Part shown: piece by piece, positions 8,974-18,098 of the stretch
Layout of the letters: every line of letters begins with the position of its first letter
How positions within the stretch are numbered: position 1 is the stretch's first letter
From: CAYXDO01 sp964463485
GTDB lineage: Bacteria > Myxococcota > Kuafuiibacteriia > Kuafuiibacteriales > Kuafuiibacteriaceae
NCBI GenBank assembly: GCA_964463485.1
Contig: CAYXDO010000072.1
Span: 1-52,765, forward strand
Length of the DNA: 52,765 bases
Reading direction: 5' to 3'
The notes under the pieces: generated by a model
The model's input: the letters and a program-made list of their open reading frames with translations, nothing else
What the model was told of the DNA's origin: nothing
The model's database searches: none
Position numbers and translations under genes: made by a program

Positions 8974-11223
8974 TCAGTTGCAACGGTGCGCGGTCAGTCT
9001 CACGGATCTGCCGTCGGCCAAGGTGAGCGTCGCCTCACGGCCGGGCGCTACGTTTTCCAGGAGGTCCAGTTGAGTTGCTCCGAGCCCGACGACCGAGACC
9101 CCGTCGATGCCCACCAACAAGTCATTCTCGACCAGCCCGGCGGCGGCCGCGCTACCGCCAGGTGCGAGCACTCTGATAGGGATCGGACGCGCGGCTCGGA
9201 TGTCCTCCTCGTCAGCGAAGGCCTCGAAGCCGAAGCACCCGTGTGCGAAGGGCGCAACACGAATGGGTTGGAGCGACACGGTGCCACCCGGCTCGACCAG
9301 AGCACAACTCGTGCCGCCGACCCAATCCCCTTCGAGGGTCGCCCTGAAGCAACGAAGACCGGGCGCGATCCTCTCGAAGCGGAACGCCCCTGCCTGGTTC
9401 GTGACTTTCGTGGATCGCCACGAATCGTGATTGACCACGGCGTCCTGGATTGGTCGTCCATTGCCAGCTTCGACGACACGTCCTTCGACGGACCCGAGCG
9501 GGAGGAGGTCGAGCTCGACCCTTTGAGTGCGGCCGGACAGGACCTCGATCGCGGTTTCGGCCGTCAGCGGACCTGCGTGCGCTCGGAGCCGATACTCACC
9601 GGGCTCGATGGCGCTCGCGACGAAGCGACCGTCGAAAGCCATGACGGTTCTCTCCTCACCGTGTTTTAGCTCGAGCTGGAGCTCGGTCGTTTGCAAACGA
9701 CCCTCGCGTCTCACCACACCTTCGATGGCACCGAAAGCAGGAATTACCAAAGTGAGCTCTCGGCCCGGAGCGAAGATTTCTGCGCTCTCGCGTCCAAGGT
9801 CGGCGCGCTCCGCGCGAACGAGGTAGCGACCCGGAGTGAGCGACCGAAATTCGAATCGACCGGTTCGATCCGAAGACATCACTCGTTGGTTGTGCACCGA
9901 CCAACCTATCTCGGCATACGTTCGCACACTCACGGACGCGCCTCGAACCAGCGCCCCGGCGGAGTCGAGCACCCTTCCCCGGATCGTCGCGAGACCGTGG
10001 ACTGAAAACCGGACGGTCGTCGTGCCCGTCGACACCGAGATATCCTGATCGGAGATGTTGGGTGGTGAGTATGAGCCCGCTATCCACCGGAGAGATACAC
10101 GGTAGCGCCCAAGCGGCACCTGGACCTCGCGCTCGAAGGAGCGCTCGAAGCCCGAGTCGCCCACGGACTCGATCCCAAATCCCGCCGAGTCGAGAGCTCC
10201 GTGATCGCTTTCCGCTACGGCAATGACAGTCCCGCTCTCGACCTCGGCTTCTTCCGTCTCGTCGAGAGTCGTGAAGGTCAGTCGGGTCATGGGAGGAGCT
10301 GAGTCGCCGGTCAGCTTCACTTGCTCCGAAGCCCGGCACGGCTCGGCGCAGAACGTGTACTCGGTATGGCGTCGCAGCGGTCCCCAATTGACATGAGTGC
10401 CTCTCATTTTTGTCGTGCCACGGTGTCCGAAGACAGAGTCGATCTCGTCGATTCGCGCCCAGCCCTCGAGAGGCGCGCCTCGCGCGTCGACGAGGTCGAT
10501 TTCGACTCGCGGGGTGGTGCGCGCGAACAACTCCAGGCCCGCGATCGTCCCTTCGACCCGCAACTTCACCGGCTCGTTGGTCCCATAGGTCACGGGCCGG
10601 CCGACGATCAGCTCGATCTCTCCGGACCGCACCCCGTCGAAGTGGAACCTCCCGAGCTCGTCAGTCTCGACCTCGTCTTCATCGAGCCCAGCTCGCAGGG
10701 TGACCGACGTGTCGGGTACCGGCGTGCCGCTCTCGCGCGCAAGCACGCGCCCAGCCACGGAGCTCGCCCTCCGAACCCACACCTCGACGTCGCTCGGAGC
10801 TTGGTCACGGGTGACGATCACGACGTTCGACGCCGCTCCGCGCCATGTGGGAGCCCGCGCCGTGACCGAGTATCGACCGATCGGTACCCGCGCGAAGGCG
10901 AAGGATCCGTCCGCAGAGCTCACCGTCGAGGTGGCGGAGTCCAGCTTCACGCCTACGCCCTCGACACCGAGACCCGTGTCCGCGTCGAGGACCAGGCCTG
11001 CCACGAAAGCCTCGACGGCCGGCTCCGAGTCAGCGGGTCGAACGGTCGGTGATGCGATGGGCCCCCGCGAGGGTCTCATCGAAGGTTCGACTGGCAGTCT
11101 GCCAGGGAGTCGATTCGATTCTGTGACTCGGTCGCGAGGCAGCAAAGACTCAAACTGTGTGAAGATCAGAGCCAGCGCGCCCATGACCAACGAAGCAGCG
11201 ACAACGCCGATCTTCAGGCGCAC
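8974..11223 (-). CDS. Carboxypeptidase-regulatory-like multi-domain protein with C-terminal PDZ domain
   Basis: 749 residues from a GTG start. An N-terminal hydrophobic segment (about residues 5-23) is a signal anchor, followed by a Pro/Ser/Arg-rich linker to ~70. At least five carboxypeptidase-regulatory-like beta-sandwiches follow, recognised by G.V.D..G..V.GA.V motifs and closing GRY or GEYR turns (for example SADGSFAFARVPIGRYSV). The last ~80 residues form a PDZ domain: APGGSAAAAGLVENDLLVGI is the ligand-loop and strand pattern seen in periplasmic PDZ proteins. The fusion suggests a periplasmic or surface adaptor. No protease domain is present, so the PDZ has no catalytic partner in cis. 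Confidence 0.75.
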   Translation of the reverse strand: MRLKIGVVAASLVMGALALIFTQFESLLPRDRVTESNRLPGRLPVEPSMRPSRGPIASPTVRPADSEPAVEAFVAGLVLDADTGLGVEGVGVKLDSATSTVSSADGSFAFARVPIGRYSVTARAPTWRGAASNVVIVTRDQAPSDVEVWVRRASSVAGRVLARESGTPVPDTSVTLRAGLDEDEVETDELGRFHFDGVRSGEIELIVGRPVTYGTNEPVKLRVEGTIAGLELFARTTPRVEIDLVDARGAPLEGWARIDEIDSVFGHRGTTKMRGTHVNWGPLRRHTEYTFCAEPCRASEQVKLTGDSAPPMTRLTFTTLDETEEAEVESGTVIAVAESDHGALDSAGFGIESVGDSGFERSFEREVQVPLGRYRVSLRWIAGSYSPPNISDQDISVSTGTTTVRFSVHGLATIRGRVLDSAGALVRGASVSVRTYAEIGWSVHNQRVMSSDRTGRFEFRSLTPGRYLVRAERADLGRESAEIFAPGRELTLVIPAFGAIEGVVRREGRLQTTELQLELKHGEERTVMAFDGRFVASAIEPGEYRLRAHAGPLTAETAIEVLSGRTQRVELDLLPLGSVEGRVVEAGNGRPIQDAVVNHDSWRSTKVTNQAGAFRFERIAPGLRCFRATLEGDWVGGTSCALVEPGGTVSLQPIRVAPFAHGCFGFEAFADEEDIRAARPIPIRVLAPGGSAAAAGLVENDLLVGIDGVSVVGLGATQLDLLENVAPGREATLTLADGRSVRLTAHRCN

Positions 11224-11333
11224 GCCGATATTCTAGCTCCAGATTCGTCGCACGGCGCGAGGATTTCTGGGCGTGATTCGACTGCCGGCCTGAGTCGGAG
11301 GACGAAGGCTCGCCGACGGCGACGGGCGGCGAC

Positions 11334-11351
11334 GGCAACGGCAACGGCAAC
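11334..11351 (+). repeat. GGCAAC hexanucleotide tandem repeat (three units)
   Basis: Three exact copies of GGCAAC, preceded by a GGCGAC variant, lie in the 218-base gap between the PDZ protein gene and the ankyrin remnant. On the other strand this reads as GTTGCC units. Nothing else gene-like is supported in this gap. The repeat may be a slippage-prone microsatellite. Confidence 0.5.
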
Positions 11352-11441
11352 GCCGTGGAGCTTGCTCCGAGTCCCCGTCAGAGACGCGCGAGCTGATTTC
11401 CATGGCGCGGCCGACGCACAAGACGGGCGCAACTCGTGGAC

Positions 11442-11640
11442 TCATTTAGGCCGCAGGCTGGCTCCGCGTTTCAACAACAAGCAGGTGATCTCGGCCCGCT
11501 TCTCGTACACGGCCTCGCCAAGCCGCGTGCGACCGCAATCGTCGACTCCGTCGAGCTTGGCCAGAGCGAATCAGAATCGCAGCGCACTCGACCGCGTTGC
11601 CCTCACAGCCGAGCCTCACGCGAACCGGAGTCGAATATCC
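11442..11640 (-). pseudogene. 3' remnant of an ankyrin-repeat gene
   Basis: On the minus strand the frame ending at the TGA at 11442-11444 reads DCGRTRLGEAVYEKRAEITC then LLLKRGASLRPK. This is a classic ankyrin helix pair (GRTPL..A...R.EI..LLL.RGA). Just upstream, in a different frame, is EGNAVECAAILIRSG, the second helix of a preceding ankyrin unit. The two pieces are joined by one frameshift near 11545. No start or further repeats are recognised upstream, so this is the decayed end of a larger gene. From 11640 to 11767 I see nothing else that I can support. Confidence 0.5.
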
Positions 11641-11767
11641 GCGTGGACTTGGCGCTCCGTATTCGAGTATCCGGCTTCCCGTTCTCCCGTTCCCGGTCCC
11701 ACTCGCCAACTCAGCACATGTCCCCAGAAGCTCGTGACCTCGTTCGAGCGGAAGCCACGCTTGACCA

Positions 11768-13054
11768 GTGAGGGCGCGCGCGGTAGCCCGGCGGATTCCC
11801 GTGGAGACTCGCACGTTCGGCATCGACTTCGGCACCAGCAACTCGGCGGTCGCCATGCTCGCTCCGTCCGGTGAGGTCTCGCTGGCGGACCTCTTCGGTC
11901 GACCGTCCAGCCCGACGGTGTTGTTCTTTCCCGCGTACGACAAGGCAGATTACGCCGGGGCCGAGGCCATTCAGCAGTACCTCACTCGCGGCCTCGAGGG
12001 ACGCTTCATCCAGTCCATGAAGGCGTTCTTACCGGTGGCAAGCTTTCGCGGCACCGAGATCCGCGGGCGCTTCGTGTCGATCGAGGAGCTGGTGGCCCGC
12101 TACCTCCGCTGGATCGTCACTCGAGCCGGCGAGAGTCTCGCCACGCTGGTCGAAGGTCGTGTCGTTCTCGGGCGCCCCGCGAGGTACTCACACGACCCGG
12201 AGGCCGACGCGCTCGCGGAGTCCCGACTCAGGAAGGGTGCTGAGCTCGCTGGCTTGGGCTCGGTGGAGCTCGTGATCGAGCCCGTCGCTGCGGCGCTCTC
12301 CTATGAGTCTGAGCTCACCTCCGACGAGACCGTCTTCGTCGTCGACCTAGGCGGCGGAACTTCAGACTTCACCGTCATGCGAGTCGGCCCCGGCCAGCGC
12401 GGGGCCTCCGATCGGCGACGGAGCATCCTGGCTTCCGGCGGAACTCCGGTCGCCGGTGATGCCATCGACGGAGAGATCGTCCGGGACCGACTCTTCCACC
12501 AGCTCGGGCACAAGAGCACCTACCTCGCACTCACCGATCCGGTGGAGGTGCCGGCCTGGATTTTCCAGCGTCTCCTCCGCTGGAACCACGTCAGCCTACT
12601 CAAGAACAAGAAGAACCTGGAGTTCTTCCGGCTCGTCGAGCAAACATCGAGCCGTCCGGGCGCGATAGGCGCGTTTCGGACGATCGTGGAAGACGACCTG
12701 GGTTACGCGCTGTTTCGCGCCGTCGAGCGGGCGAAGATCTCGGCGGAGAGTGGTTCGGCGATCATCGAAGACGATGAGTACGGCCTTCCGGTTCGAGCAA
12801 CCTTGAGCGGGGCCGACGTGGAGCGGTCGAGCGGCGAGATCTGTGAAACGATCGAGGCGTCGGCGCGGGACGTACTCTCTGCGGCTGAGATCCTTCCGGC
12901 CCAAGTCGATGCGGTGTTCATGACCGGAGGCACGAGCCTCTTGCCTGCGGTGCGGGCTCGCTTCGTACGATTGTTCGGCCATGACAAGCTCCGGCAGCGA
13001 GGGACCTTCACGAGCGTCGCCGACGGCCTCGCTCGGGCCCCGGAGCACGCCTGA
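11768..13054 (+). CDS. Short Hsp70-family ATPase (YegD-like)
   Basis: 428 residues from GTG 11768; a second GTG at 11801 would give METRTFGIDFGTSNS and is equally plausible. The actin/Hsp70 ATPase fold is clear: phosphate-1 loop FGIDFGTSNSAVAML near the start, phosphate-2 loop VFVVDLGGGTSDFTVM in the middle, and adenosine loop AVFMTGGTSLLPAVRARF near the end. The chain stops after the ATPase domain. It lacks the ~150-residue substrate-binding domain and lid of DnaK, as is usual for YegD-type proteins of 420-450 residues. Probably a cytoplasmic chaperone-like ATPase of unknown client. It is flanked by a pseudogene and a convergent Uma2-like gene, with no DnaJ or GrpE partner nearby. Confidence 0.8.
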   Translation: MRARAVARRIPVETRTFGIDFGTSNSAVAMLAPSGEVSLADLFGRPSSPTVLFFPAYDKADYAGAEAIQQYLTRGLEGRFIQSMKAFLPVASFRGTEIRGRFVSIEELVARYLRWIVTRAGESLATLVEGRVVLGRPARYSHDPEADALAESRLRKGAELAGLGSVELVIEPVAAALSYESELTSDETVFVVDLGGGTSDFTVMRVGPGQRGASDRRRSILASGGTPVAGDAIDGEIVRDRLFHQLGHKSTYLALTDPVEVPAWIFQRLLRWNHVSLLKNKKNLEFFRLVEQTSSRPGAIGAFRTIVEDDLGYALFRAVERAKISAESGSAIIEDDEYGLPVRATLSGADVERSSGEICETIEASARDVLSAAEILPAQVDAVFMTGGTSLLPAVRARFVRLFGHDKLRQRGTFTSVADGLARAPEHA

Positions 13055-13079
13055 GGCGGAGTTTCGCGTAGAACCCGAG

Positions 13080-13865
13080 TCAGGTTCGATCGATCAACTC
13101 GGCGGAGCTCGAGACTCGAACAGCATCCCGAATCCAGCGATACAGGGTCCCGGGGCTTCGAGTCGCTGAGATCCTCTGCTTCTCTTCCTCGGAGACCTCG
13201 ATGCCACGGGCCTCGAGCACGGCAAGGATCGCCTGAGCCTGAGCCTCTTCCCGACCTTCTTCCCGACCTTCTTCCCGAACGTTTTCCAAGCTGTCGTAGC
13301 CATGACGCTGCAGCAGATTGCGAAGCGCGACGTCGTGCGCCACGCTCCGATCGAAGAGAGCCTCGACAGGAACGGGATTTCGAAGCACACCGGGGGCGTC
13401 CAGATCCTGACCGGGACGTTTGGTGACTTTGGGGCGGCCTTTCTCGTGGACTTCAACTCTGCGATCCTTGACGAGCCGGACTACCCACACGTATTTCGAC
13501 CCGGCGTCGAGGAATTCTTCGATCTTTTTCCGAAGGTCCTGCTCGTGTTGGCCTCGCCCGGCATACTCGATCGCGATGGGCGGCGCGCCACTCACCCAGC
13601 CCGGCTGGTCGGGCACGCCCCCGATCGCGAGGTCGGGGGCTCGAAGAGTGTGTTGGCTTGGCGTGAATCCGACCTCCGCGCCGGAGGACTCCACGTCGGG
13701 ATCAGTGTCGAGCGACAGGGCCGCAGCGATTACACCCCGGCCGCTGTCCGAGCCTGACGGCGCGCAATAGACGAGATGACCCTCCGAGAGCTCGTAGGGA
13801 TCACCGGGCCTGATTTGATCGGCCGAAATCTCTCCGTCGGCCAGCTCGAGCTTCGCCATCGGCAT
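13080..13865 (-). CDS. Uma2-family (DUF820) PD-(D/E)XK endonuclease-like protein
   Basis: 261 residues. The core, about residues 20-160, follows the Uma2 pattern: a first strand region, RAPDLAIG carrying the metal-binding Asp, PPIAIEYAGRGQHEQDLRKK in place of the usual EVLSPST..DL..K, and KYVWVVRLVKDRRVEVH as the final strands. The Glu of IAIEYA and the downstream Lys are therefore retained. A C-terminal extension carries EEGREEGREE, encoded by a 12-base tandem repeat around 13254-13285 and common in this family's coiled tail. Substrate is unknown; such genes are multicopy and often linked to mobile DNA. It is convergent with the Hsp70 gene. Confidence 0.75.
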   Translation of the reverse strand: MPMAKLELADGEISADQIRPGDPYELSEGHLVYCAPSGSDSGRGVIAAALSLDTDPDVESSGAEVGFTPSQHTLRAPDLAIGGVPDQPGWVSGAPPIAIEYAGRGQHEQDLRKKIEEFLDAGSKYVWVVRLVKDRRVEVHEKGRPKVTKRPGQDLDAPGVLRNPVPVEALFDRSVAHDVALRNLLQRHGYDSLENVREEGREEGREEAQAQAILAVLEARGIEVSEEEKQRISATRSPGTLYRWIRDAVRVSSSAELIDRT

Positions 13866-13971
13866 TTGCCGATGGTATTGGACGGAGCTCGTTTACGCAA
13901 CGGCTGGCTTCTTGGCTTCTTGGCCGCTTGGCGGCCTGGCTGCCTGCCTCACGATGAGTACGAGCCTTCCG

Positions 13972-16548
13972 TCAAGGATCGAGGCGACCCATCACCGCCG
14001 CGGCGTGGCCCGCGTTGCCGCCCACGACGACGAATCGGCCGCAATCCCCCACGGACAGGCCCTGAAACGGCATGAAGGCAGCCTTCGTTCCTGGTCTGAG
14101 GAGGGTTTGTTTTTGCACGACGGTCATGTCGACGCCGACGCCGACGGTCCCGAGGATGGGGCTCGTGACGTCCAGTGAGCCCATCGCGAAGGTGCTCACG
14201 GGCCGCGCCCGGCGGTCCGTATCTTCCGAGGCCAGGAGCTCCGTGACGCGGTAGAGTCGCTGACGCTCGGCGACCGTGCCGTAGGTGTCTCGTGTGACCA
14301 ACAAGACTCGATCGGGTGCCAGGGCCCGCAGACTCTCGACTCGGGTCTCGATGAGTTGTCCGCCGTCGTCCAGCGGCGGCAGGCGTGAGGACCAAAAGTA
14401 CTCGGCCCTCGCGGGCGCTCCAGCGCCACCGGGAGTCACTCGCAGGATCGAGCTCGAGCCGGCAACCCAGACCACGCCGCCGGCTGAGTCGATCGAGAAC
14501 AAAGACATGTCGACCGGCGCCGCCTCGACGAGCTGCGTGAGTGGATCATCGGAGACGATCTCGACGGGTCGGTAGGATTTCTCACCGACCGACGCCTCGA
14601 AGATCTTGGTTCGCGTCGCGAGCAAGAAGCTGTTGGTGGTCAGCCACGCGGCACCCACGAGCCCGCCTTCGATCTCGGCGAGGTCGACCTCTTCGAGCAC
14701 GCTCTCGTCGGTGAGATCCACGACGAGGTATCGGCCGGACTGAAGTCCGAGCAAGGCGCGCCCGTCTTCTCGGCGCGCGACCATGGATATGAAATCAGAA
14801 GGCGCACCGTCGATCGTCCGGTGTTCGCTGCGGATCGACTCACAGCCGGTGGAGCTCGGGTCGAGGGTGGCTTTCACGAAGCCCGGCGTTTCGGCGAAGA
14901 TCGCGCAGCCAGCTCCGTCGGAGAGCCGCACTGCGCCCGAGATCGCCGCTTTCGGGCCGTCTGCGGGCCCGTAGATTTGCTCGAACCGGTCCGTTGCCGG
15001 GGCGGATGTCGGGGCGGACACGAACAACTCACCTCCCTTTCCACGAGCAAGAATCCAGCCGGCGCTGCTCGTCACGACTCGGGAAACGGGCTGCGTAATC
15101 CCAGACCACGGATGGCTCTGCAAGGGCTCGAAGCGGGACAGCAACTCACCGTTGGCGTCCAAGTCGAGGGTCAGGGACGACTCGAACACGATTCGAAATC
15201 GACCGAGCCTCTCGATCCACTGGCGCGAGGCGCAGCCACCATGGGCGGCCCCATCGACGCGCGCGACCTCTTCCCAGTCGGTGAGTCTCGGCGCTGGGTC
15301 ATTCACGATCCGAGCGCGAAGTACGACCTGGTCCAGCTCTTCCGGTCCTATGCGAGCCCGGGCTCCGACGATCGCCCGGTCTCCGTGGACCGAGTAGCAA
15401 CCCACATCCAAGAGCTCGAAGGGTGCGCCGCCTTTGGTTCGAGATTCGCTCGGATTGCAGCTCCAGGCTCCCCTGGAACGCAACAGGAGGCCCGCACCGC
15501 GGCTGGGTCCCACGATAAGGAGCCCGTCGCTCTCCGCGGCGCGGACGAGGGTTCCGGTGTCGAGCATCCACGCGCAATCGCCGGTCGGGCTCGGGAACCG
15601 CTCGGCTACACAGTCGAGCCTTCCGTCGATGCGCCTGCAGGTTCGAGCGCTCAACGACTCTCCCTGACGTCCTGCGACCAGAAGGTCGCCGGAAGCCAGT
15701 CTCAACAGCAGCCCGGCGGTTTGGAGATCGATGTGTACGTCTGAGGTTTGCAGACTCTCCAAATCGATAGTGATGAACCGGGTGAGGGACGGGGTCTCAT
15801 TCAGGGCGGCGATCGCCTTTCTGCCGGGCAGCGTCTCGACCGCGGTGAAGGGGGCGTTTGGAAACTCACCCTCGGCGGCGGGCACGCCCGGACGTTTTAC
15901 GAAATAACGCCCCGGAGCCACGCCGACGACGGTCCCGTCGGCGGAGATGGCCACCGGATCGAAGGTCCACGGCCCTTCCTCGGGAAGAAACGGACACACG
16001 AGGGGTTCCGGGCTCGTTGTCGGAAGCTCTTCTTTCGGCCAGTTGCACTCACCCTGCCAGTCCAGCAACACCGAGCTGCGAGCGCGCTCGACGAGCGGTG
16101 CGGACGCCGCCGGTGAGTCCTCCTCGTGGATGAAAGACCCACTCGAGCGGTGAACGATCGCCGGCGCGAACCACGGGACTCGGCAGCGATCTCCAGGCGA
16201 GACGAGCGCCGGTGGCCCGGACAGTGACGCCAGACAGCGCCCACAGCTCTTGGGCGGTGCCGGCGAACTTGCGGACGCGATCGAGACGCGACGCGCGTCG
16301 ATGGACAGCCCATCTGGGGCCACGAGGTCTTCGAGTGGGATCGAGAAGAGTACCAACGAGCCGTCTTCCGGGATGTCCAACTCCAGGCGACCGAAGGGAT
16401 CCAACGCAAATTGACTCAGCAGCTGGTCGCGCGGATCGAGCACCACGGCGAACGACAGACCGACTCCAGGTGGCTCGAGCTTCACCACGGGAGGAGCACA
16501 GCTCCAGGCGCCATTCCCAAGGAGAGCAATCACGAGCCCGACGCGCAC
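13972..16548 (-). CDS. Large lipoprotein of unknown function, probably beta-rich
   Basis: 858 residues. The N-terminus has a hydrophobic segment ending in GAWSCAPP, a lipoprotein signal with Cys at position 17. A paired-Cys motif (SCGRCLASL) follows at about residue 100. The long remainder is made of strand-turn-strand units with phrases such as SGRYLVVDL, consistent with WD/propeller-like repeats, but no family is recognised. It resembles the 466-residue lipoprotein at 41072-42472 in layout. It starts at 16548, diverging from the cNMP-binding gene across ~120 bases. The 106-base gap downstream (13866-13971) is low-complexity, with near-repeats of GGCTTCTTG. Confidence 0.65.
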   Translation of the reverse strand: MRVGLVIALLGNGAWSCAPPVVKLEPPGVGLSFAVVLDPRDQLLSQFALDPFGRLELDIPEDGSLVLFSIPLEDLVAPDGLSIDARRVSIASASSPAPPKSCGRCLASLSGPPALVSPGDRCRVPWFAPAIVHRSSGSFIHEEDSPAASAPLVERARSSVLLDWQGECNWPKEELPTTSPEPLVCPFLPEEGPWTFDPVAISADGTVVGVAPGRYFVKRPGVPAAEGEFPNAPFTAVETLPGRKAIAALNETPSLTRFITIDLESLQTSDVHIDLQTAGLLLRLASGDLLVAGRQGESLSARTCRRIDGRLDCVAERFPSPTGDCAWMLDTGTLVRAAESDGLLIVGPSRGAGLLLRSRGAWSCNPSESRTKGGAPFELLDVGCYSVHGDRAIVGARARIGPEELDQVVLRARIVNDPAPRLTDWEEVARVDGAAHGGCASRQWIERLGRFRIVFESSLTLDLDANGELLSRFEPLQSHPWSGITQPVSRVVTSSAGWILARGKGGELFVSAPTSAPATDRFEQIYGPADGPKAAISGAVRLSDGAGCAIFAETPGFVKATLDPSSTGCESIRSEHRTIDGAPSDFISMVARREDGRALLGLQSGRYLVVDLTDESVLEEVDLAEIEGGLVGAAWLTTNSFLLATRTKIFEASVGEKSYRPVEIVSDDPLTQLVEAAPVDMSLFSIDSAGGVVWVAGSSSILRVTPGGAGAPARAEYFWSSRLPPLDDGGQLIETRVESLRALAPDRVLLVTRDTYGTVAERQRLYRVTELLASEDTDRRARPVSTFAMGSLDVTSPILGTVGVGVDMTVVQKQTLLRPGTKAAFMPFQGLSVGDCGRFVVVGGNAGHAAAVMGRLDP

Positions 16549-16667
16549 ACCCGAAGGTTACACGAAATCAGATCTCTCTCGCTGGCACAGTGGCGCAGGG
16601 GCGCAGATGTCGGGCAAGATCCCAGCAGGAGACTTGGCGTTTGCTTCAGTCCGTGTAAGTGTCGGCC

Positions 16668-18029
16668 ATGGCCTCGCCCAAGCAGCTCAAGAAGCTCAAG
16701 GCACGGCTCGAGGAGCTGAATCCGATCAAGGACGCCGAGGAGCTCGTGAAGGTCCTCGAGGAGCTCGCCAGCGCCGAGCCTGACAATTCCAGGTGGCCCC
16801 ATCGCCAGGGCGACACCCTGCGGAAGCTGGGAGATCTGAAGCGCGCCGTCGTCGCCTACGAGAAGGCGGTAGCGCTCTACACCCAAGCCGGATTCATCAC
16901 TCGCGCGCTCGCGATGGCGAAGACGATCCTCGCCATCGATTCCAGCCGCATCGACGTACTCGAACGCGTCGACCCCGAAGAGGCGCGAAAGCTCAGGAAG
17001 CCGGAGCGCAAGATGATCCCGTCGGCCGACACCGGCCGGATCCTGCTCGACACCGTTCGGCACGCCGTTTCCAACCGCACGCTCGATCTGCCGGTCGAGA
17101 ACGACTCCGACGACGAACCCGGAATCACACTCAGATTCGAAGACACCGCGGTGGACGATTCGATCGAGATCGATCTGTCCGAGGTCGAGCTCTCGGCCCG
17201 AGAAGAAGCCCCGGAAGACGAGCCGCTCACGGCGGGCAAGCTGGCCAAGCTGCCGGCGTTCCCGCTTTTTGCCGATACGCCGAAGGAAGCGATGAGGTCG
17301 CTCGTCCAAGCCGCCGAGCTCGTCGAGCTCGGAGATGGCGCGGTCGTCATTCGCACGGGAGAGTCCGCCGATTCACTTTATGCAATCGTCGAAGGTGGCG
17401 TCGACGTTCGCATCCCAGGTCTCGCGGATCGACCTGTCGCCCTGGGTGAAGGGGACGTCTTCGGGGAGAGCTGCTTGCTCGAGCGCGAGCCTCGCCGGGC
17501 CGATGTGGTCGTGCGCGGCAAGCTCGTGGCGCTGAAGATTCCGAAGGAGGCGCTTGGTCAGATCGTCCACCAGCACCCCCTGGTGGGCCAGATTTTGTTC
17601 GAGCTCCTCACGCGCCGACTCGTTGGGAATCTCATCCAGACGTCGCAGCTTTTCTCTGCGTTTGATTTGCAGAGTCGCCTGGAGCTCGCGCGGTTGTTCG
17701 AGGTGCGCCGAGCGGCGAAGGGCACGGTCCTGGTCGAGGCGGGCGTGCGAACGGTCGGACTGTGCCTTCCGCTCACGGGCCGAGTCCGGGTCAGCTCGCC
17801 GGATGGCGCGGTTTGGAAGAACCGGACTGCGGCGACCGGCGTGATGTTCGGTCAGAGTTCCCTGTTGTCGCGTGCCCCATCCGAAATCACGGTCAAGTCG
17901 CTCGTGGACATGGTCGTGCTGTGGCTTCCCGCGAGCGAATTTTCGCGCGTCGCGGCGACCTATCCACCGGCCCTCGAGCACCTCGCCGAGCTGGCCGCGT
18001 CCGAGCCCTCGTTCGGTGGGCTCTCATAA
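16668..18029 (+). CDS. TPR-like protein with two cyclic-nucleotide-binding domains
   Basis: 453 residues from the ATG at 16668; a GTG nine bases earlier is also possible. Residues ~1-100 form TPR-like helices (GDLKRAVVAYEKAVALY). A disordered acidic linker reaches ~200. The first cNMP-binding/CRP-like fold covers ~205-320, with DGAVVIRTGESADSLYAIVE and GEGDVFGESCLLEREPRRAD; the latter is the phosphate-binding cassette with GE and Arg in place. A second, more degenerate cNMP fold covers ~330-445. There is no helix-turn-helix, so it is a ligand-sensing scaffold rather than a CRP-type regulator. A Ser/Thr kinase gene begins 69 bases downstream, suggesting joint signalling. Confidence 0.75.
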   Translation: MASPKQLKKLKARLEELNPIKDAEELVKVLEELASAEPDNSRWPHRQGDTLRKLGDLKRAVVAYEKAVALYTQAGFITRALAMAKTILAIDSSRIDVLERVDPEEARKLRKPERKMIPSADTGRILLDTVRHAVSNRTLDLPVENDSDDEPGITLRFEDTAVDDSIEIDLSEVELSAREEAPEDEPLTAGKLAKLPAFPLFADTPKEAMRSLVQAAELVELGDGAVVIRTGESADSLYAIVEGGVDVRIPGLADRPVALGEGDVFGESCLLEREPRRADVVVRGKLVALKIPKEALGQIVHQHPLVGQILFELLTRRLVGNLIQTSQLFSAFDLQSRLELARLFEVRRAAKGTVLVEAGVRTVGLCLPLTGRVRVSSPDGAVWKNRTAATGVMFGQSSLLSRAPSEITVKSLVDMVVLWLPASEFSRVAATYPPALEHLAELAASEPSFGGLS

Positions 18030-18098
18030 ACCCACAGTCCAACGGAACCTCCAACTTCGGATAGCTCCCGTGCGCCTCGGGCGCTAGCATGAGCCCCC

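Noticed and set aside
13254..13285. Short tandem repeat that might be a CRISPR or regulatory array
   Set aside because: It is a 12-base in-frame repeat encoding EEGR units in the Uma2-like protein's tail.
16579..16593. Sigma-54-like promoter TGGCAC-N5-CGCA before the cNMP-binding gene
   Set aside because: The spacing between GG and GC is nine bases, not ten, and the -12 half lacks TTGC, so the match is not convincing.
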